In this document: positions 1 to 8,165 of the stretch, one piece after another
Numbering within the stretch: position 1 is the first letter of the stretch
How the letters are laid out: each line of letters starts with the position of its first letter
Source of the DNA: QHXM01 sp032160705
GTDB taxonomy: Bacteria > Acidobacteriota > Blastocatellia > Pyrinomonadales > Pyrinomonadaceae
Assembly (NCBI GenBank): GCA_032160705.1
Contig: JAVHVE010000060.1
Location: 1 to 64,000 of the forward strand
DNA: 64,000 bases
Direction of reading: 5' to 3'
Made by a program: the position numbers and the translations under genes
The notes under the pieces: model-generated
What the model was told of the DNA's origin: nothing
Database searches by the model: none
Seen by the model: the letters and a program-made list of their open reading frames with translations, nothing else

Positions 1-65
1 ATCAACCTCTCCCATAGATTCAATCGTCGCTGACGCGACGCACATCATAAATCGCCGGCTGTGTT

Positions 66-112
66 CCCGGCCTTGAAAGGCCGGGCTAAACTCACTTTGC
101 CGCTACGCGGCA
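66..112. repeat. Two short hairpins in the 5' edge
   Basis: Two adjacent perfect inverted repeats are visible. One has 9-bp arms (CCCGGCCTT, positions 66-74 and 77-85). The other is TGCCGC-TAC-GCGGCA at 98-112. They lie downstream of the minus-strand transglycosylase gene ending at 141, but no T-tract follows on the minus strand, so an ordinary intrinsic terminator is doubtful. They may be a dispersed intergenic repeat. Confidence 0.6.
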
Positions 113-140
113 CGATAATGAAGTCCAAGCCGCCGCTCCT

Positions 141-1400
141 TTAAGACCGAGCCTTCATCGGAATCAGCGTGTCAAGCGAATGATAGATTTGCAGGTACAT
201 CTGTGTCTCGCGCGGAATCAGTGTACGCCAGCCTGCGCCGCCGCGACGAATATAGAGCGACAGCTTCGCCGGGTTGGAATTGTATCCGGCGGCCATTAAC
301 TCCGGCCACGTGGCGATTCCCGTTCGCACCGCGTCGGAGACATCCGAACTGGCGGCGAGCAGTTTCCAGGTGTCGAGCACGTACAGCAGCATGGCCTCCA
401 GGGCGTTGCCGTGATTACGCATTCCGTAAACAAAATCAGGGTTGAGACCGATGCCCGGATGCATGCGCCGGATCATCTGGTAGGTCGAAGGAATCATCTG
501 CACCATGCCGCCCGCTCCGGCAACGCTCACCGAATGGCGATACGTGTTCAGTTCATTCAAGGCATAGAGCGCGAAAATCTCTTCAAAGAGCGCCTGCCGA
601 TTTTCATTGCGAAAGCGCGTGTGATCTGCGTGCTCGACGGTACACAGGCGCTCGGCAATGTCTATCAGATGCGGCGGAACGAGGACGCCTTTATCTTTCA
701 AACGCTTTGCCGCCAGGTCAATCATCGTGTGGATATAATTTTGCCCTGTCTTGACGACCTCCGGCGACAGGAGCGCCGGGTGCGCCGACACGTAATAAGC
801 AACCTCCAGCAGACTGCCGCCGCGCTCAATCGGATACTCAACGATGAGCGGCACAAACGAGCGTCCCGCGCCGTCAAAGACAGTGACGGCTGTGTTAACT
901 CCGTTCGCCCGCACAATGCGCACCTGCACGTTCGCGCCGAGCGAAGTTGTGAGCGATAGCTCCGAGCCTTTTTTCAAAAAAGTTTCCTTCGGGATGGTCA
1001 ACAGGTGAATCTGGTTGCTCTTATCATCGAGCGCCGCGAGCGTCACCGTGTAGAGCGAAGGGCTGGTCATCGCGGTCAGTTGTGGGCGCGACTTGAGCAG
1101 GCGCGTTGCTTCCTCCGTGCGCGCTCGGATTTTGTTCATCGAGAGCGGGTGCGGTGATTGGGTCGCGCCCGCAGCGGCTGACACTTGCGAAGCTGTCACC
1201 TGCGAAGTGGCCTGAGCAGGCCATGACACGACGCCCGGGTTTGGCGTGGGTGTCGCGACAGGCTGAGCGGGACGTGTTGTCACAGTTCGCGGACGTGTCG
1301 CGCCTTGTGTGGACTCGTTGGATTGCGACCGCGCGGGCGAAAACTCGAAGACAAGGCCCACGGCAAGCAGGACGAGGGAAAACTTCGCGCGTTTATTCAT
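141..1400 (-). CDS. Exported lytic transglycosylase-like (SLT fold) protein
   Basis: 419-residue protein starting with a signal peptide (MNKRAKFSLVLLAVGLVFEF, cleavage probably near the SPARS-QS region). A Thr/Pro/Ala-rich linker follows to about residue 85. The C-terminal half has the lysozyme-like SLT arrangement: a candidate catalytic Glu in ALNELNTYRH, then AGAGGMVQMIPSTY, which resembles the GxMGLMQxxPxT motif of peptidoglycan lytic transglycosylases, and a helical NHGNALEAMLLYV segment. The family cleaves the MurNAc-GlcNAc bond in the periplasm. AGGAG lies about 12 bases before the ATG. The GMVQ variant of GLMQ is divergent, so the superfamily is likely but the enzymatic activity is less certain. 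Confidence 0.72.
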   Translation of the reverse strand: MNKRAKFSLVLLAVGLVFEFSPARSQSNESTQGATRPRTVTTRPAQPVATPTPNPGVVSWPAQATSQVTASQVSAAAGATQSPHPLSMNKIRARTEEATRLLKSRPQLTAMTSPSLYTVTLAALDDKSNQIHLLTIPKETFLKKGSELSLTTSLGANVQVRIVRANGVNTAVTVFDGAGRSFVPLIVEYPIERGGSLLEVAYYVSAHPALLSPEVVKTGQNYIHTMIDLAAKRLKDKGVLVPPHLIDIAERLCTVEHADHTRFRNENRQALFEEIFALYALNELNTYRHSVSVAGAGGMVQMIPSTYQMIRRMHPGIGLNPDFVYGMRNHGNALEAMLLYVLDTWKLLAASSDVSDAVRTGIATWPELMAAGYNSNPAKLSLYIRRGGAGWRTLIPRETQMYLQIYHSLDTLIPMKARS

Positions 1401-1499
1401 AACTCTAGGGTCTCCTGGGGTCAGCTTGCCACCATCGGCAAGGCACTAAGATTCGCGCGAGCGCCTTTCGGTTGTCAACACTTTTCTCCCGGTCGTCTG

Positions 1500-2912
1500 C
1501 TACTTTTGCGCCGGGGCGACCGTTCTTTTGTTGATTCTCAGATTGGCTTGAAGGAAATCAACCAGCTCCTGAAGGTAGTTGGGGGCGATGCGCCCGAACT
1601 TCCAGTAGTAAATCTCCAAGTTGCCTTTGCCACCGGCCAGTCTTTGCAGACGCTGTCCCTGATCCAGCCCGTGCCCGCCTTCCGGGATGACGACGATGCG
1701 GAAATTGCGGTTGCTCGCTTCAGTCAATAACCGCCGCAACTCCGGCACGTTCTCTGCGGGCGGCACGACGCGGTCGCTCCCGCCATAAAAGGCCAGAAAC
1801 GGCACACGGATGCGCTTGAGGTCTGCGCGCGGGTCATAATTGAAACGACGCACCCAGAGATTCTTAATCTCTGCGGGCGAAGGGGCAACGTCCGTCGTGT
1901 CCAGAAACTCCTGCGCCCATCCGGTCTTCTCTCCCTGGGCGATCAGTTGACGCATCTCTGCAAATTGGGCTGCCGGGTCGCCCTCGGCAAACATCAACTC
2001 GATATAGCGCATCAATGGCTTCTGGTCTTCGGCGCTCAGTTTCAACTCTCGACTGATGTAACGCGCATTATCAAGTTGCTGCTCGCGCACGCTGGTGGCG
2101 GGGCCGACCGTCGTCACGATAAACGCCAGCGGCACTTTCGAGCGCGCGGCGACGCGCGGCACAATCCAGCCACCCGCACTGTTACTAATCGCCCCGATCT
2201 GTGTGCGGTCAATCTCCGGTCTCTTGCTCAGAAAATCTATGGCCGCCAGGACATCTCTTGTCTCATCTTCAATGGTCGCGCTCTCGCAATTCCCCTTCGA
2301 TGCGCCCACGCCGCGCTTATCGAACGCCAGACCCGCCACACCGTATCGCGCCAGCACAATAGCTCTCCTCAAATATCTCCCCTGGCAACCCCGGCCATGA
2401 ACCTGCAAGGCCACAGGGTGCGGCCCAGCGCCTTCAGGCAACACGAGCGTACCGGAAAGAACCACATCGCCGCTGCGAAACGTGACTTCCTCCGTAGTGA
2501 TTCGTGGCATCGGCGGGCGCAAACTACGCTTCAGGTGCAGGCCGAGCCGCGGCGTGTTTCCAGCGACCTCTCCCGTCATTTCAAGAAAAACAGGGTCGAG
2601 CGCAACAGTTGCCGCGCCGTAGATGGTGTCAAACTTCAGACGCCCGTTCGCATCCCGCTCAATGGTGCTCACGGTCGGCGGGGCTGTGGGGCGATCCGGC
2701 ACTTCCATCTCGATTCTGAGCTTATCGCCCTCGCGCCTTATCTCGGCATTCACAATCTGCACCGCGCCGTCTCTGACAAAGGCTCCTGACCAGAAGCCTT
2801 CCATCTGTTCCTCACCAACGGTCTGCGCCATGAAACCGAGTGGCCAGAGGAGCAACGTCAGGAAGAGACCTGTCTTTAGAATCTTCAGTGGAGTTCTGCG
2901 ATGAATCATCAT
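1500..2912 (-). CDS. Exported alpha/beta hydrolase (peptidase S9/dienelactone hydrolase-like)
   Basis: I place the start at the ATG at 2912 rather than at the longest open frame. A GAGGG sequence lies 11 bases upstream, and the protein then begins with a signal peptide (MMIHRRTPLKILKTGLFLTL). A beta-rich N-terminal domain (about residues 30-150) precedes the hydrolase fold. The fold shows the HGRGC oxyanion loop, the strand-helix FDKRGVGASKG, a nucleophile elbow ISNSAGG, the acid in FYGGSDRVVPP and the base in PEGGHGLDQG. The elbow reads S-N-S-A-G instead of G-x-S-x-G. The product is probably a periplasmic or secreted esterase or peptidase of unknown substrate. The gene is monocistronic on the minus strand. 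Confidence 0.8.
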   Translation of the reverse strand: MMIHRRTPLKILKTGLFLTLLLWPLGFMAQTVGEEQMEGFWSGAFVRDGAVQIVNAEIRREGDKLRIEMEVPDRPTAPPTVSTIERDANGRLKFDTIYGAATVALDPVFLEMTGEVAGNTPRLGLHLKRSLRPPMPRITTEEVTFRSGDVVLSGTLVLPEGAGPHPVALQVHGRGCQGRYLRRAIVLARYGVAGLAFDKRGVGASKGNCESATIEDETRDVLAAIDFLSKRPEIDRTQIGAISNSAGGWIVPRVAARSKVPLAFIVTTVGPATSVREQQLDNARYISRELKLSAEDQKPLMRYIELMFAEGDPAAQFAEMRQLIAQGEKTGWAQEFLDTTDVAPSPAEIKNLWVRRFNYDPRADLKRIRVPFLAFYGGSDRVVPPAENVPELRRLLTEASNRNFRIVVIPEGGHGLDQGQRLQRLAGGKGNLEIYYWKFGRIAPNYLQELVDFLQANLRINKRTVAPAQK

Positions 2913-3060
2913 TAATCTGCCGTCCCTCGTAATCAGATAGTCAAATTCTTTTATGACAGAAGGCTGTGGTGAACACAATGAATAATCCGGGCAGTTAGTA
3001 AGCACAAGCGGCGAAAGTCAGCCGGAGAGATAAGGCTTTTCTCATGCCCTTGCAATTTGT

Positions 3061-3089
3061 TTGACATGCCTCCGTATTTGGTATATTTT
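3061..3089 (+). promoter_or_regulatory. Sigma70-like promoter for the subtilase gene
   Basis: A perfect TTGACA at 3061-3066 is followed after 17 bases by TATTTT (3084-3089). An alternative -10, TATATT, lies at 3082 with 15-base spacing. It sits in the 321-bp gap between the divergent hydrolase and subtilase genes and would give a leader of about 140 bases. Nothing else is evident in this gap. Confidence 0.5.
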
Positions 3090-3233
3090 CCTGCAACTCC
3101 AGTAATCTAACAGACTGGCCTCGACGAGCCTGCCCGTGTGTTCCGACCTCGTCCCTGACCAGTTTTACCATCAATCAAATGCACTGTGTATAACCCGCAG
3201 TGTCTTTCTTGCAGACCAAAGGAGCATTGACCG

Positions 3234-4691
3234 ATGAAAAGAACCTACCTCTCTTTTCTGCTGATAGGCTTAGCTATCGCCTTCGCCACAATTAATTTCA
3301 AAGGTACTCATGTCTCGGCTCAATCAGGTGAGACGAAACGCTGGGTAGTGCTATTCCACACGCAAAGTTCTCTACCTTCCAATGTCGCAGCGCGCGTCGC
3401 CAATGCCGGTGGCACACTAACGGCGGAGTTGCCCGAAGTGGGTGCGGTGGCAGCGACCTCCAGCAATCCCAACTTCGCGTCGGATATGGCTGAAGATAGC
3501 AGCGTTTCCGACGTGGCCGAAGATATCGAAGTGCAGATGATCCCCAGCCCGGATCAAATGCGCGCTCAAGTCGCGAACGAAAGCGCCGTAGAACCTCCGG
3601 GTGGTGATGCTCAGACGGGTCCCGATCCTTTTTACAACCCTTACCAATGGGATAAGAAACGCATAAGAGCATCCAACCAGGGATCATACGCGGTGCAGCA
3701 GGGTCGCCCGGAAGTAGTCGTTGCTGTCCTTGATACCGGCGCGCAGATTCTCCCCAACCCGCATCCTGACCTCCAGGCGAATCTGGATACAGCGCGCAGT
3801 CGCTCGTTTATCCCCGTGACGGCAAACCCCAACGGCGACCCTAATCCTGCGGCGTGGGACGACAGGAACGGGCACGGCTCGCACTGCATGAGCAATGTTG
3901 GCGCGCCAATCAACGGCATCGGCATGGTCGGCGTCGCGCCCAGAGTGAGGCTGGTGGCCTTGAAGGTGTTGGGCGATAATGGCAGTGGCAGCTTCGTCGC
4001 GCTTGCGCAAGCTTTGATCTACGCAGGCAACAATAAGTTTGACGTTGCCTCGATGAGTCTCGGCGGCTACTTGCAGCGCTCCAATCAAAACTCGCACATC
4101 CTCATCAAGTTCGTTCAGCGAGCGGTCAACTACGCACGCGAAAATGGAGTCACGCCTGTGGCCGCGCTGAGCAATGAGGGTCTCAATATCAGCGATGGCA
4201 ATGTCTTCCGTGACGTCATTGTAGTACCCGCCGAAATAGATGGCGTGATCGGTGTCTCGGCGACTGACTACGCGAATCAAAAGGCCGGTTACAGCAACTA
4301 CGGCGTGGGCAAAACCGACATCAGCGCGCCTGGCGGCGACCTCAACGGCCCACCGCCTCATTTCGGCCTCATAATCGGCGCATGGGCTAATGATAGTATC
4401 GTGTTGCCGGCAAATTACGTCCTAGCCGCCGGCACCTCGATGGCCTGTCCTAACGCTGCGGGCGTCTGCGCATTAATCATCTCGCAGTATGGCGACTTCA
4501 CGACAAACGGCAACGGACGCAAGGCGCACATGTCTCCGCAACGGGTGGAAGCCTATCTGCAACAGACGGCTAATAACCAACCGTGCCCGGACACTTACGC
4601 GGTGCCCACCCAGAGGTGTCAGGGTGACGCCGGTTACAACAACTTCTACGGGAAAGGTATAGTTGACGCGCTCAAGGCCGTCACCAGGTAA
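3234..4691 (+). CDS. Secreted subtilisin-like serine peptidase (S8)
   Basis: 485 residues. Signal peptide 1-30 (ends THVSAQS), then an inhibitor-I9-like propeptide (about 35-105) beginning KRWVVLFHTQ. The catalytic domain contains all three triad motifs: Asp167 in VVAVLDTGAQ, His214 in DRNGHGSHC and Ser402 in AAGTSMACPNAAG. The protein stops shortly after the fold, with no C-terminal sorting or P-domain. Two Cys-containing stretches near the C-terminus (PCPDTY, QRCQGD) may form a disulfide. An exported general protease that matures by propeptide removal is expected. A promoter lies upstream and a strong terminator downstream, so it is transcribed alone. Confidence 0.93.
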   Translation: MKRTYLSFLLIGLAIAFATINFKGTHVSAQSGETKRWVVLFHTQSSLPSNVAARVANAGGTLTAELPEVGAVAATSSNPNFASDMAEDSSVSDVAEDIEVQMIPSPDQMRAQVANESAVEPPGGDAQTGPDPFYNPYQWDKKRIRASNQGSYAVQQGRPEVVVAVLDTGAQILPNPHPDLQANLDTARSRSFIPVTANPNGDPNPAAWDDRNGHGSHCMSNVGAPINGIGMVGVAPRVRLVALKVLGDNGSGSFVALAQALIYAGNNKFDVASMSLGGYLQRSNQNSHILIKFVQRAVNYARENGVTPVAALSNEGLNISDGNVFRDVIVVPAEIDGVIGVSATDYANQKAGYSNYGVGKTDISAPGGDLNGPPPHFGLIIGAWANDSIVLPANYVLAAGTSMACPNAAGVCALIISQYGDFTTNGNGRKAHMSPQRVEAYLQQTANNQPCPDTYAVPTQRCQGDAGYNNFYGKGIVDALKAVTR

Positions 4692-4785
4692 ATAACGGTT
4701 CGCGTGCGGGCGGGGAGGATACACGTTTGGGGCGGGCTTATCGGCCTAACTCTCGCAGTTCTTCCACCAAACGTCCGCTGTAAGT

Positions 4786-4823
4786 ACAGCCCCTGCTATT
4801 CTGGAATAGCGGGGGCTGTTTTT
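4786..4823 (+). terminator. Intrinsic terminator after the subtilase gene
   Basis: A 15-bp stem (4786-4800 with 4805-4819) closes on a CTGG loop, is GC-rich, and is followed by a T-run at 4819-4823. It lies 95 bases past the subtilase stop. The minus strand lacks a T-run, so it serves the plus-strand gene. Confidence 0.88.
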
Positions 4824-4899
4824 ATTCTCAGGCGATGGACTCCCTTGCTCAGCTCTGATGAGCTGCAAGGCGCGGCGTGGTCTTCAAAGGAGCAATTCT

Positions 4900-5370
4900 T
4901 CATTCGGATTTTCGCTCGCGGTAGATCGGCTCGAATGCGCGAGTGGTATGCTCTGTAATGCTCGGCACGGGTTCTGGAAGCGCACGCGCCTGTGCCGCGT
5001 CAAGCTCTTTCGTCGTTTGCCCCTTCAGTTGCCCACTGTCTTTTGCCTTTTTCTCACTGCTCCGGCGACGACTCAATAACAGCCAGATGAGCACGCCTTC
5101 GATGGCGAACATCAGCAGGAAGCAAACGAGCGAGAAAGCGACAATCAGGCTCTTGCTGAAGTCGAGCAAATCTTTCATCACCGCCATCAGACCGATGGTC
5201 GTTCCGAGGCCGACGACGAAGACCGAGACTATCGCCCACACCAGAGACTCAGGAAACAACTCTGCCGCTTTGCTGGCGACATCGTCTTTTGCCCCACCCA
5301 ACCTTGCCCCGCAGTGATTACAGTAGCTCAGTCCCCGCGCTATTACACCACCACAAGATGAACAATACAT
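4900..5370 (-). CDS. Zinc-ribbon membrane protein
   Basis: 156 residues. The N-terminus carries two CxxC knuckles (CSSC at 3-6 and CNHC at 17-20), a zinc-ribbon of the kind found at the start of many bacterial membrane proteins of unknown role. Two hydrophobic helices follow (about residues 44-66 and 73-99), then a basic RRRSSEKKAK segment and a polar tail of about 50 residues. The ribbon is probably cytoplasmic. An upstream CCTCC complement (GGAGG on the gene strand, about 8-12 bases before the ATG) supports the start. I cannot assign a function. Confidence 0.75.
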   Translation of the reverse strand: MYCSSCGGVIARGLSYCNHCGARLGGAKDDVASKAAELFPESLVWAIVSVFVVGLGTTIGLMAVMKDLLDFSKSLIVAFSLVCFLLMFAIEGVLIWLLLSRRRSSEKKAKDSGQLKGQTTKELDAAQARALPEPVPSITEHTTRAFEPIYRERKSE

Positions 5371-5462
5371 CCGCTGTTACCTCCTTGAACGTCTTACGAT
5401 GATGAATGATGGTAAGTTCACCGATGCGAGCCTCAAGCATTCAACGTGATGGAACAGGATAA

Positions 5463-5507
5463 TGATGAAAGAGATGCTATTGAGGCGTCGGGTTGGATGA
5501 GTTTTTA
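5463..5507 (-). repeat. attC-like direct repeat, copy 2
   Basis: 45 bases that align with 5718-5762 at about 80 percent identity. On the minus strand the copy begins with the TAA stop of the 5505-5717 gene and continues into a CCAACCCGACGCCTCAA stretch. A complementary TTGAGGC lies further downstream (plus-strand GCCTCAA, 5430-5436), giving a degenerate palindrome. This is the layout of the first arm of an integron attC site, but the second arm is poor. Confidence 0.45.
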
Positions 5508-5717
5508 GGCATCGCCTTTGGAATTAGAGATAGATTGATTTTCTTTGGTAATCCTTATCAGAAAACGTAGCGCCTCATTTACCGCCTCTGCATCTGGAAA
5601 TACTTCCGCTACATCTGGCTCTAAGCGAATCACTCTGCCGAAACTTTTCCGTCCCTGGCCTAGCTTCCTCACGCGCAGATTTCGCAAATCATATTCCGGG
5701 CGAAGCTCATCGTTCAT
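5505..5717 (-). CDS. 70-residue protein beside hicAB, antitoxin-like
   Basis: Small soluble protein beginning MNDELRPEYDLRNLRVRKLG and carrying LEPDVAEVFPDAEAVNEALR. The N-terminal MNDExxPEYD pattern and length recall small antitoxin-type proteins often encoded singly beside toxin-antitoxin pairs, but I do not recognise a defined family and see no HTH or ribbon-helix-helix with confidence. It starts 42 bases after the HicB stop on the same strand and is bracketed by the two 45-bp repeats, so it looks like part of a small inserted cassette. Confidence 0.6.
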   Translation of the reverse strand: MNDELRPEYDLRNLRVRKLGQGRKSFGRVIRLEPDVAEVFPDAEAVNEALRFLIRITKENQSISNSKGDA

Positions 5718-5762
5718 TGATAAAAGAGAAGCTATTGAGCGGTCGGGTTGAATGAATCGTTA
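5718..5762 (-). repeat. attC-like direct repeat, copy 1
   Basis: On the minus strand this begins with the TAA stop codon of hicB and reads TAACGATTCATTCAACCCG, very like the first half of classical attC sites (TAACAATTCxTTCAAGCCGAC type). The next gene starts immediately after it, so a second complementary half is not evident. Copy 2 lies after the next gene. Confidence 0.5.
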
Positions 5763-5975
5763 TGCGGCGCGTACTTCCACATACTCAATGCTCGAAGAAG
5801 GCTCGGGAATGGGCTGGCCATCTTCCTGCAAACCTTCGATGTGGAATTCAATCGCCTCTTCGATAAGCTTCAATACTTCCTCTCTGGTTTCACCCACGGC
5901 AACACAGCCCGGCAGATCCGGCACATATGCTCCAAAACTATTCTCACCTTCTTCGATAATCACGGCGTAACGCAT
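5760..5975 (-). CDS. hicB: HicB-type antitoxin (short, UPF0150-like)
   Basis: 71 residues with the HicB N-terminal fold: MRYAVIIEEGENSFGAYVPD, then LPGCVAVGETREEVLKLIEEA and a short acidic tail. HicB neutralises the HicA mRNA interferase. This form has only the partial RNase-H-like domain and lacks the C-terminal HTH or ribbon-helix-helix of longer HicB proteins, so autoregulation by this protein alone is unlikely. It begins 18 bases after hicA in the usual toxin-antitoxin order. Its stop codon is the first triplet of the attC-like repeat. Confidence 0.9.
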   Translation of the reverse strand: MRYAVIIEEGENSFGAYVPDLPGCVAVGETREEVLKLIEEAIEFHIEGLQEDGQPIPEPSSSIEYVEVRAA

Positions 5976-5993
5976 GTTCTTTATACCTCGCGC

Positions 5994-6179
5994 TTATTTT
6001 AAGCTTGCTTGCTTCAAGATGCTGTTGAGTGTTCCCGGAGGCACATCAATGCTCGGTTTGCCTGAAACTGTAACTGTTCCCGGCTTCGTAGGATGCTTCA
6101 TCTGACGATAGCTTCCCTTCGTCCGTGCCAAATACCAGCCATCCTCTTCGAGCAATTTAATTACCTCCTTAACCTTCAT
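5994..6179 (-). CDS. hicA: HicA-type mRNA interferase toxin (Tyr variant)
   Basis: 61 residues, full length for HicA: MKVKEVIKLLEEDGWYLART, then KGSYRQMKHP, TVTVSGKPS and GTLNSILKQASLK. HicA is a double-stranded-RNA-binding-fold ribonuclease that cleaves mRNA. The catalytic His of the usual GSH(R/H) motif is Tyr here (codon TAT); the second His in KHP is kept. I have the impression that such GSYR variants exist elsewhere, so loss of activity cannot be assumed. A perfect -10 hexamer lies 91 bases upstream. Confidence 0.9.
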   Translation of the reverse strand: MKVKEVIKLLEEDGWYLARTKGSYRQMKHPTKPGTVTVSGKPSIDVPPGTLNSILKQASLK

Positions 6180-6246
6180 GTGAGAATAATATGTTGAATT
6201 CTACCCCAGAGGAAACCGCATAATTGATATTGCAGCGGATAAAGCT

Positions 6247-6275
6247 GCCTAACGTTGCTAGTCGCGGCAATTATA
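6247..6275 (-). promoter_or_regulatory. -10 box and GTTAGGC core site upstream of hicA
   Basis: On the minus strand a perfect TATAAT (6270-6275) has no convincing -35 at 17 bases. It is followed, in the expected leader, by GTTAGGC (6247-6253), which matches the GTTRRRY recombination core of integron attC/attI sites. Its position at the left boundary of the hicAB unit fits a cassette junction. Confidence 0.4.
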
Positions 6276-6360
6276 CCGCACCCGCGCAGCACAAGTTCCC
6301 CTTAAACCTGGAGCCCGTAACTGTGAGATGAGCGCGCGGCAGTGTTAAAATACTCCGGCA

Positions 6361-7455
6361 ATGAATCAAGCAATACATCTGACCGGATTAACTCAGGCGG
6401 AGTTGACTGCCCTGGTGGAAGAGATGGACGAGCCAGCCTATCGCGGGCGGCAAATTTTCGCCTCACTTCATCACCGGCGGCTGCGCTCCTTTGATGAAAT
6501 GACGGATTTGCCGAAAGATTTTCGCGGCAAACTGAATGAGAGCGCGGTAGCTTCGACGTTGAAAGTAGAATCACGTTATCTCTCGGAAGATGGCACGCGC
6601 CGCTACCTGATGAAGACCCACGACAATCTTCCGGTCGAGACCGTCTTCATCCCAGAAGAGCGGCGCGACACGATTTGCTTCTCGTCGCAATCCGGCTGCC
6701 CGCTTCAGTGCAGTTTTTGTTTGACGGCGAAGCTCGGACTCCTCAGAACTCTGACGGCGGGCGAGATTGTCGAGCAGATTATCATCGCGCTCAACGACGC
6801 TTACGGCGTCGGCCAGCGACCTCCGCGCGGGACGAATCTGGTGGCGATGGGAGCGGGCGAGCCGTTTCTGGCCTTCGAGCCGTTGATGAAAGCTCTCAGG
6901 ATAATGTCCGACCCGCGAGGGTTGCACATCGTGCCGAATCGCGTGACGGTTTCGACCGCAGGGATTGTTCCGCGCATCCGCGAGCTTGCCATCACGCCTG
7001 ACCGCCCGCACCTCGCGATCTCTCTGGCCGCGCCGACCGACGAACTCCGCGACGTGCTGATGCCGATCAACAAGAAATGGCCGCTCAATGAATTGCTCTT
7101 GGCCTGTAAAGAGTTTGAGCGCTCTCTGAAGCCGGGGGAGCGTTTCACTTTCGAGTACGTGCTGCTCGACGGCGTGAACGACACGGACGAGCACGCACGG
7201 CAATTGGCGAATCTGCTCAATCGTCACGAGCTGCGCGCCAAAGTTAATTTGATTCCGCACAACCCGGCTGACCCGCTGCCCTATCGCCCATCCCCGCCGG
7301 AACGTGTGGAGAGCTTCAAAGCTCTTCTGGAATCGAAAGGCGTTCACGCCTTTGTGCGGCGTCCGCGCGGGCGCGACATTTACGCCGCCTGCGGTCAACT
7401 GGCGGCGCGCGGCGCAGCCAACCCCATTCAGACGAAGCTTCATCAATTGGCTTGA
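6361..7455 (+). CDS. rlmN: Dual-specificity 23S rRNA/tRNA A2503/A37 methyltransferase RlmN
   Basis: 364 residues, normal RlmN length. It is a radical-SAM enzyme that makes 2-methyladenosine in 23S rRNA and in some tRNAs. The [4Fe-4S] motif is Cys113-Cys117-Cys120 (GCPLQCSFC). The methyl-carrying C-terminal Cys is Cys344 in YAACGQLA, and the N-terminal HTH-like accessory domain contains YRGRQIFASLH. MGAGEPFLAF corresponds to the GMGEPL SAM-binding motif. These features fit RlmN; I see no reason to call Cfr. The ATG is preceded by an AT-rich stretch without a clear Shine-Dalgarno sequence. It is divergent from hicAB. Confidence 0.96.
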   Translation: MNQAIHLTGLTQAELTALVEEMDEPAYRGRQIFASLHHRRLRSFDEMTDLPKDFRGKLNESAVASTLKVESRYLSEDGTRRYLMKTHDNLPVETVFIPEERRDTICFSSQSGCPLQCSFCLTAKLGLLRTLTAGEIVEQIIIALNDAYGVGQRPPRGTNLVAMGAGEPFLAFEPLMKALRIMSDPRGLHIVPNRVTVSTAGIVPRIRELAITPDRPHLAISLAAPTDELRDVLMPINKKWPLNELLLACKEFERSLKPGERFTFEYVLLDGVNDTDEHARQLANLLNRHELRAKVNLIPHNPADPLPYRPSPPERVESFKALLESKGVHAFVRRPRGRDIYAACGQLAARGAANPIQTKLHQLA

Positions 7456-7494
7456 TGATAATTAAATTACGATTCAGGGAAAATTCAGCTCAAG

Positions 7495-8070
7495 ATGAAA
7501 AACAGAAAATATAGTGGAGGCGCGACGCTGCTGCTTCTCGCCAGTCTCCTGCTCGCTCTTCCAGTCAACTTCCGCGCTGGGACACTAACGCCCGCCGCCC
7601 AATCGAGCAATATCAACGTCAACGGCTTTTTCTCGGCGGACAAGGCCCCACGCGGGCGCACCATTCAGGCGGCTGTCGTCATCGAAATTCCTTCGGGCTT
7701 GCACATCAACAGCAATCGCCCGCTCGCCAAGTTCCTGATCCCGACATCGCTCAAGATCGAAGCCCCCGGCGGAATCAAGATTAGCCCCGTCAGCTACCCG
7801 CGCGCAGTGAATCGCACCTTCAGCTTCTCTCCCGACCAGTTGTCGGTTTACGAAGGCCGCGCCGTGTTGCGCTTTAACGTCACCATTCCGGCAAACTTCT
7901 CTCCGGGTGTGACCGAATTGCGCGCGCGCCTGAAATTTCAAAGCTGTAACAATGAAGTCTGCTTTCCGCCGGCCTCGCGCGAGATCAAATTACCGATTGC
8001 TGTGGTTGATGCGAGCGAATCAGTTAAAAGAATCAACGGAAGAATTTTCGGCGGGGGACGAAGAGGGTGA
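7495..8070 (+). CDS. Exported DsbD-alpha-like (thiol:disulfide interchange N-domain) protein
   Basis: 191 residues with a signal peptide (MKNRKYSGGATLLLLASLLL) and one immunoglobulin-like domain matching the periplasmic alpha domain of DsbD. The region KFQSCNNEVCFPP corresponds to the redox-active Cys pair of nDsbD, followed by the conserved FPP. The membrane electron-conducting domain and the C-terminal thioredoxin of DsbD are absent, so this is a free-standing alpha domain that would receive electrons from another partner. It lies 40 bases after rlmN on the same strand. Its stop is followed at once by a heptamer-palindrome element. Confidence 0.8.
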   Translation: MKNRKYSGGATLLLLASLLLALPVNFRAGTLTPAAQSSNINVNGFFSADKAPRGRTIQAAVVIEIPSGLHINSNRPLAKFLIPTSLKIEAPGGIKISPVSYPRAVNRTFSFSPDQLSVYEGRAVLRFNVTIPANFSPGVTELRARLKFQSCNNEVCFPPASREIKLPIAVVDASESVKRINGRIFGGGRRG

Positions 8071-8071
8071 A

Positions 8072-8165
8072 AGCAGTTGGCAGTAGGCAGTGGGCAGTTG
8101 GCAGTTAAAGACAAATGCTCAATACTATTCGCCGCTTGTTCTTACTGCCAACTGCCCACTAATTC
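8072..8165. repeat. Heptamer palindrome element (GGCAGTT words)
   Basis: The left arm 8072-8106 is about five tandem heptads of GGCAGTN (N varies). The right arm 8142-8160 carries their reverse complement (ACTGCCAACTGCCCACT). The loop is about 35 bases. It lies between two convergent genes; the right arm runs into the last codons of pgeF, whose TAG stop (8159-8161) sits at its edge. Confidence 0.9.
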
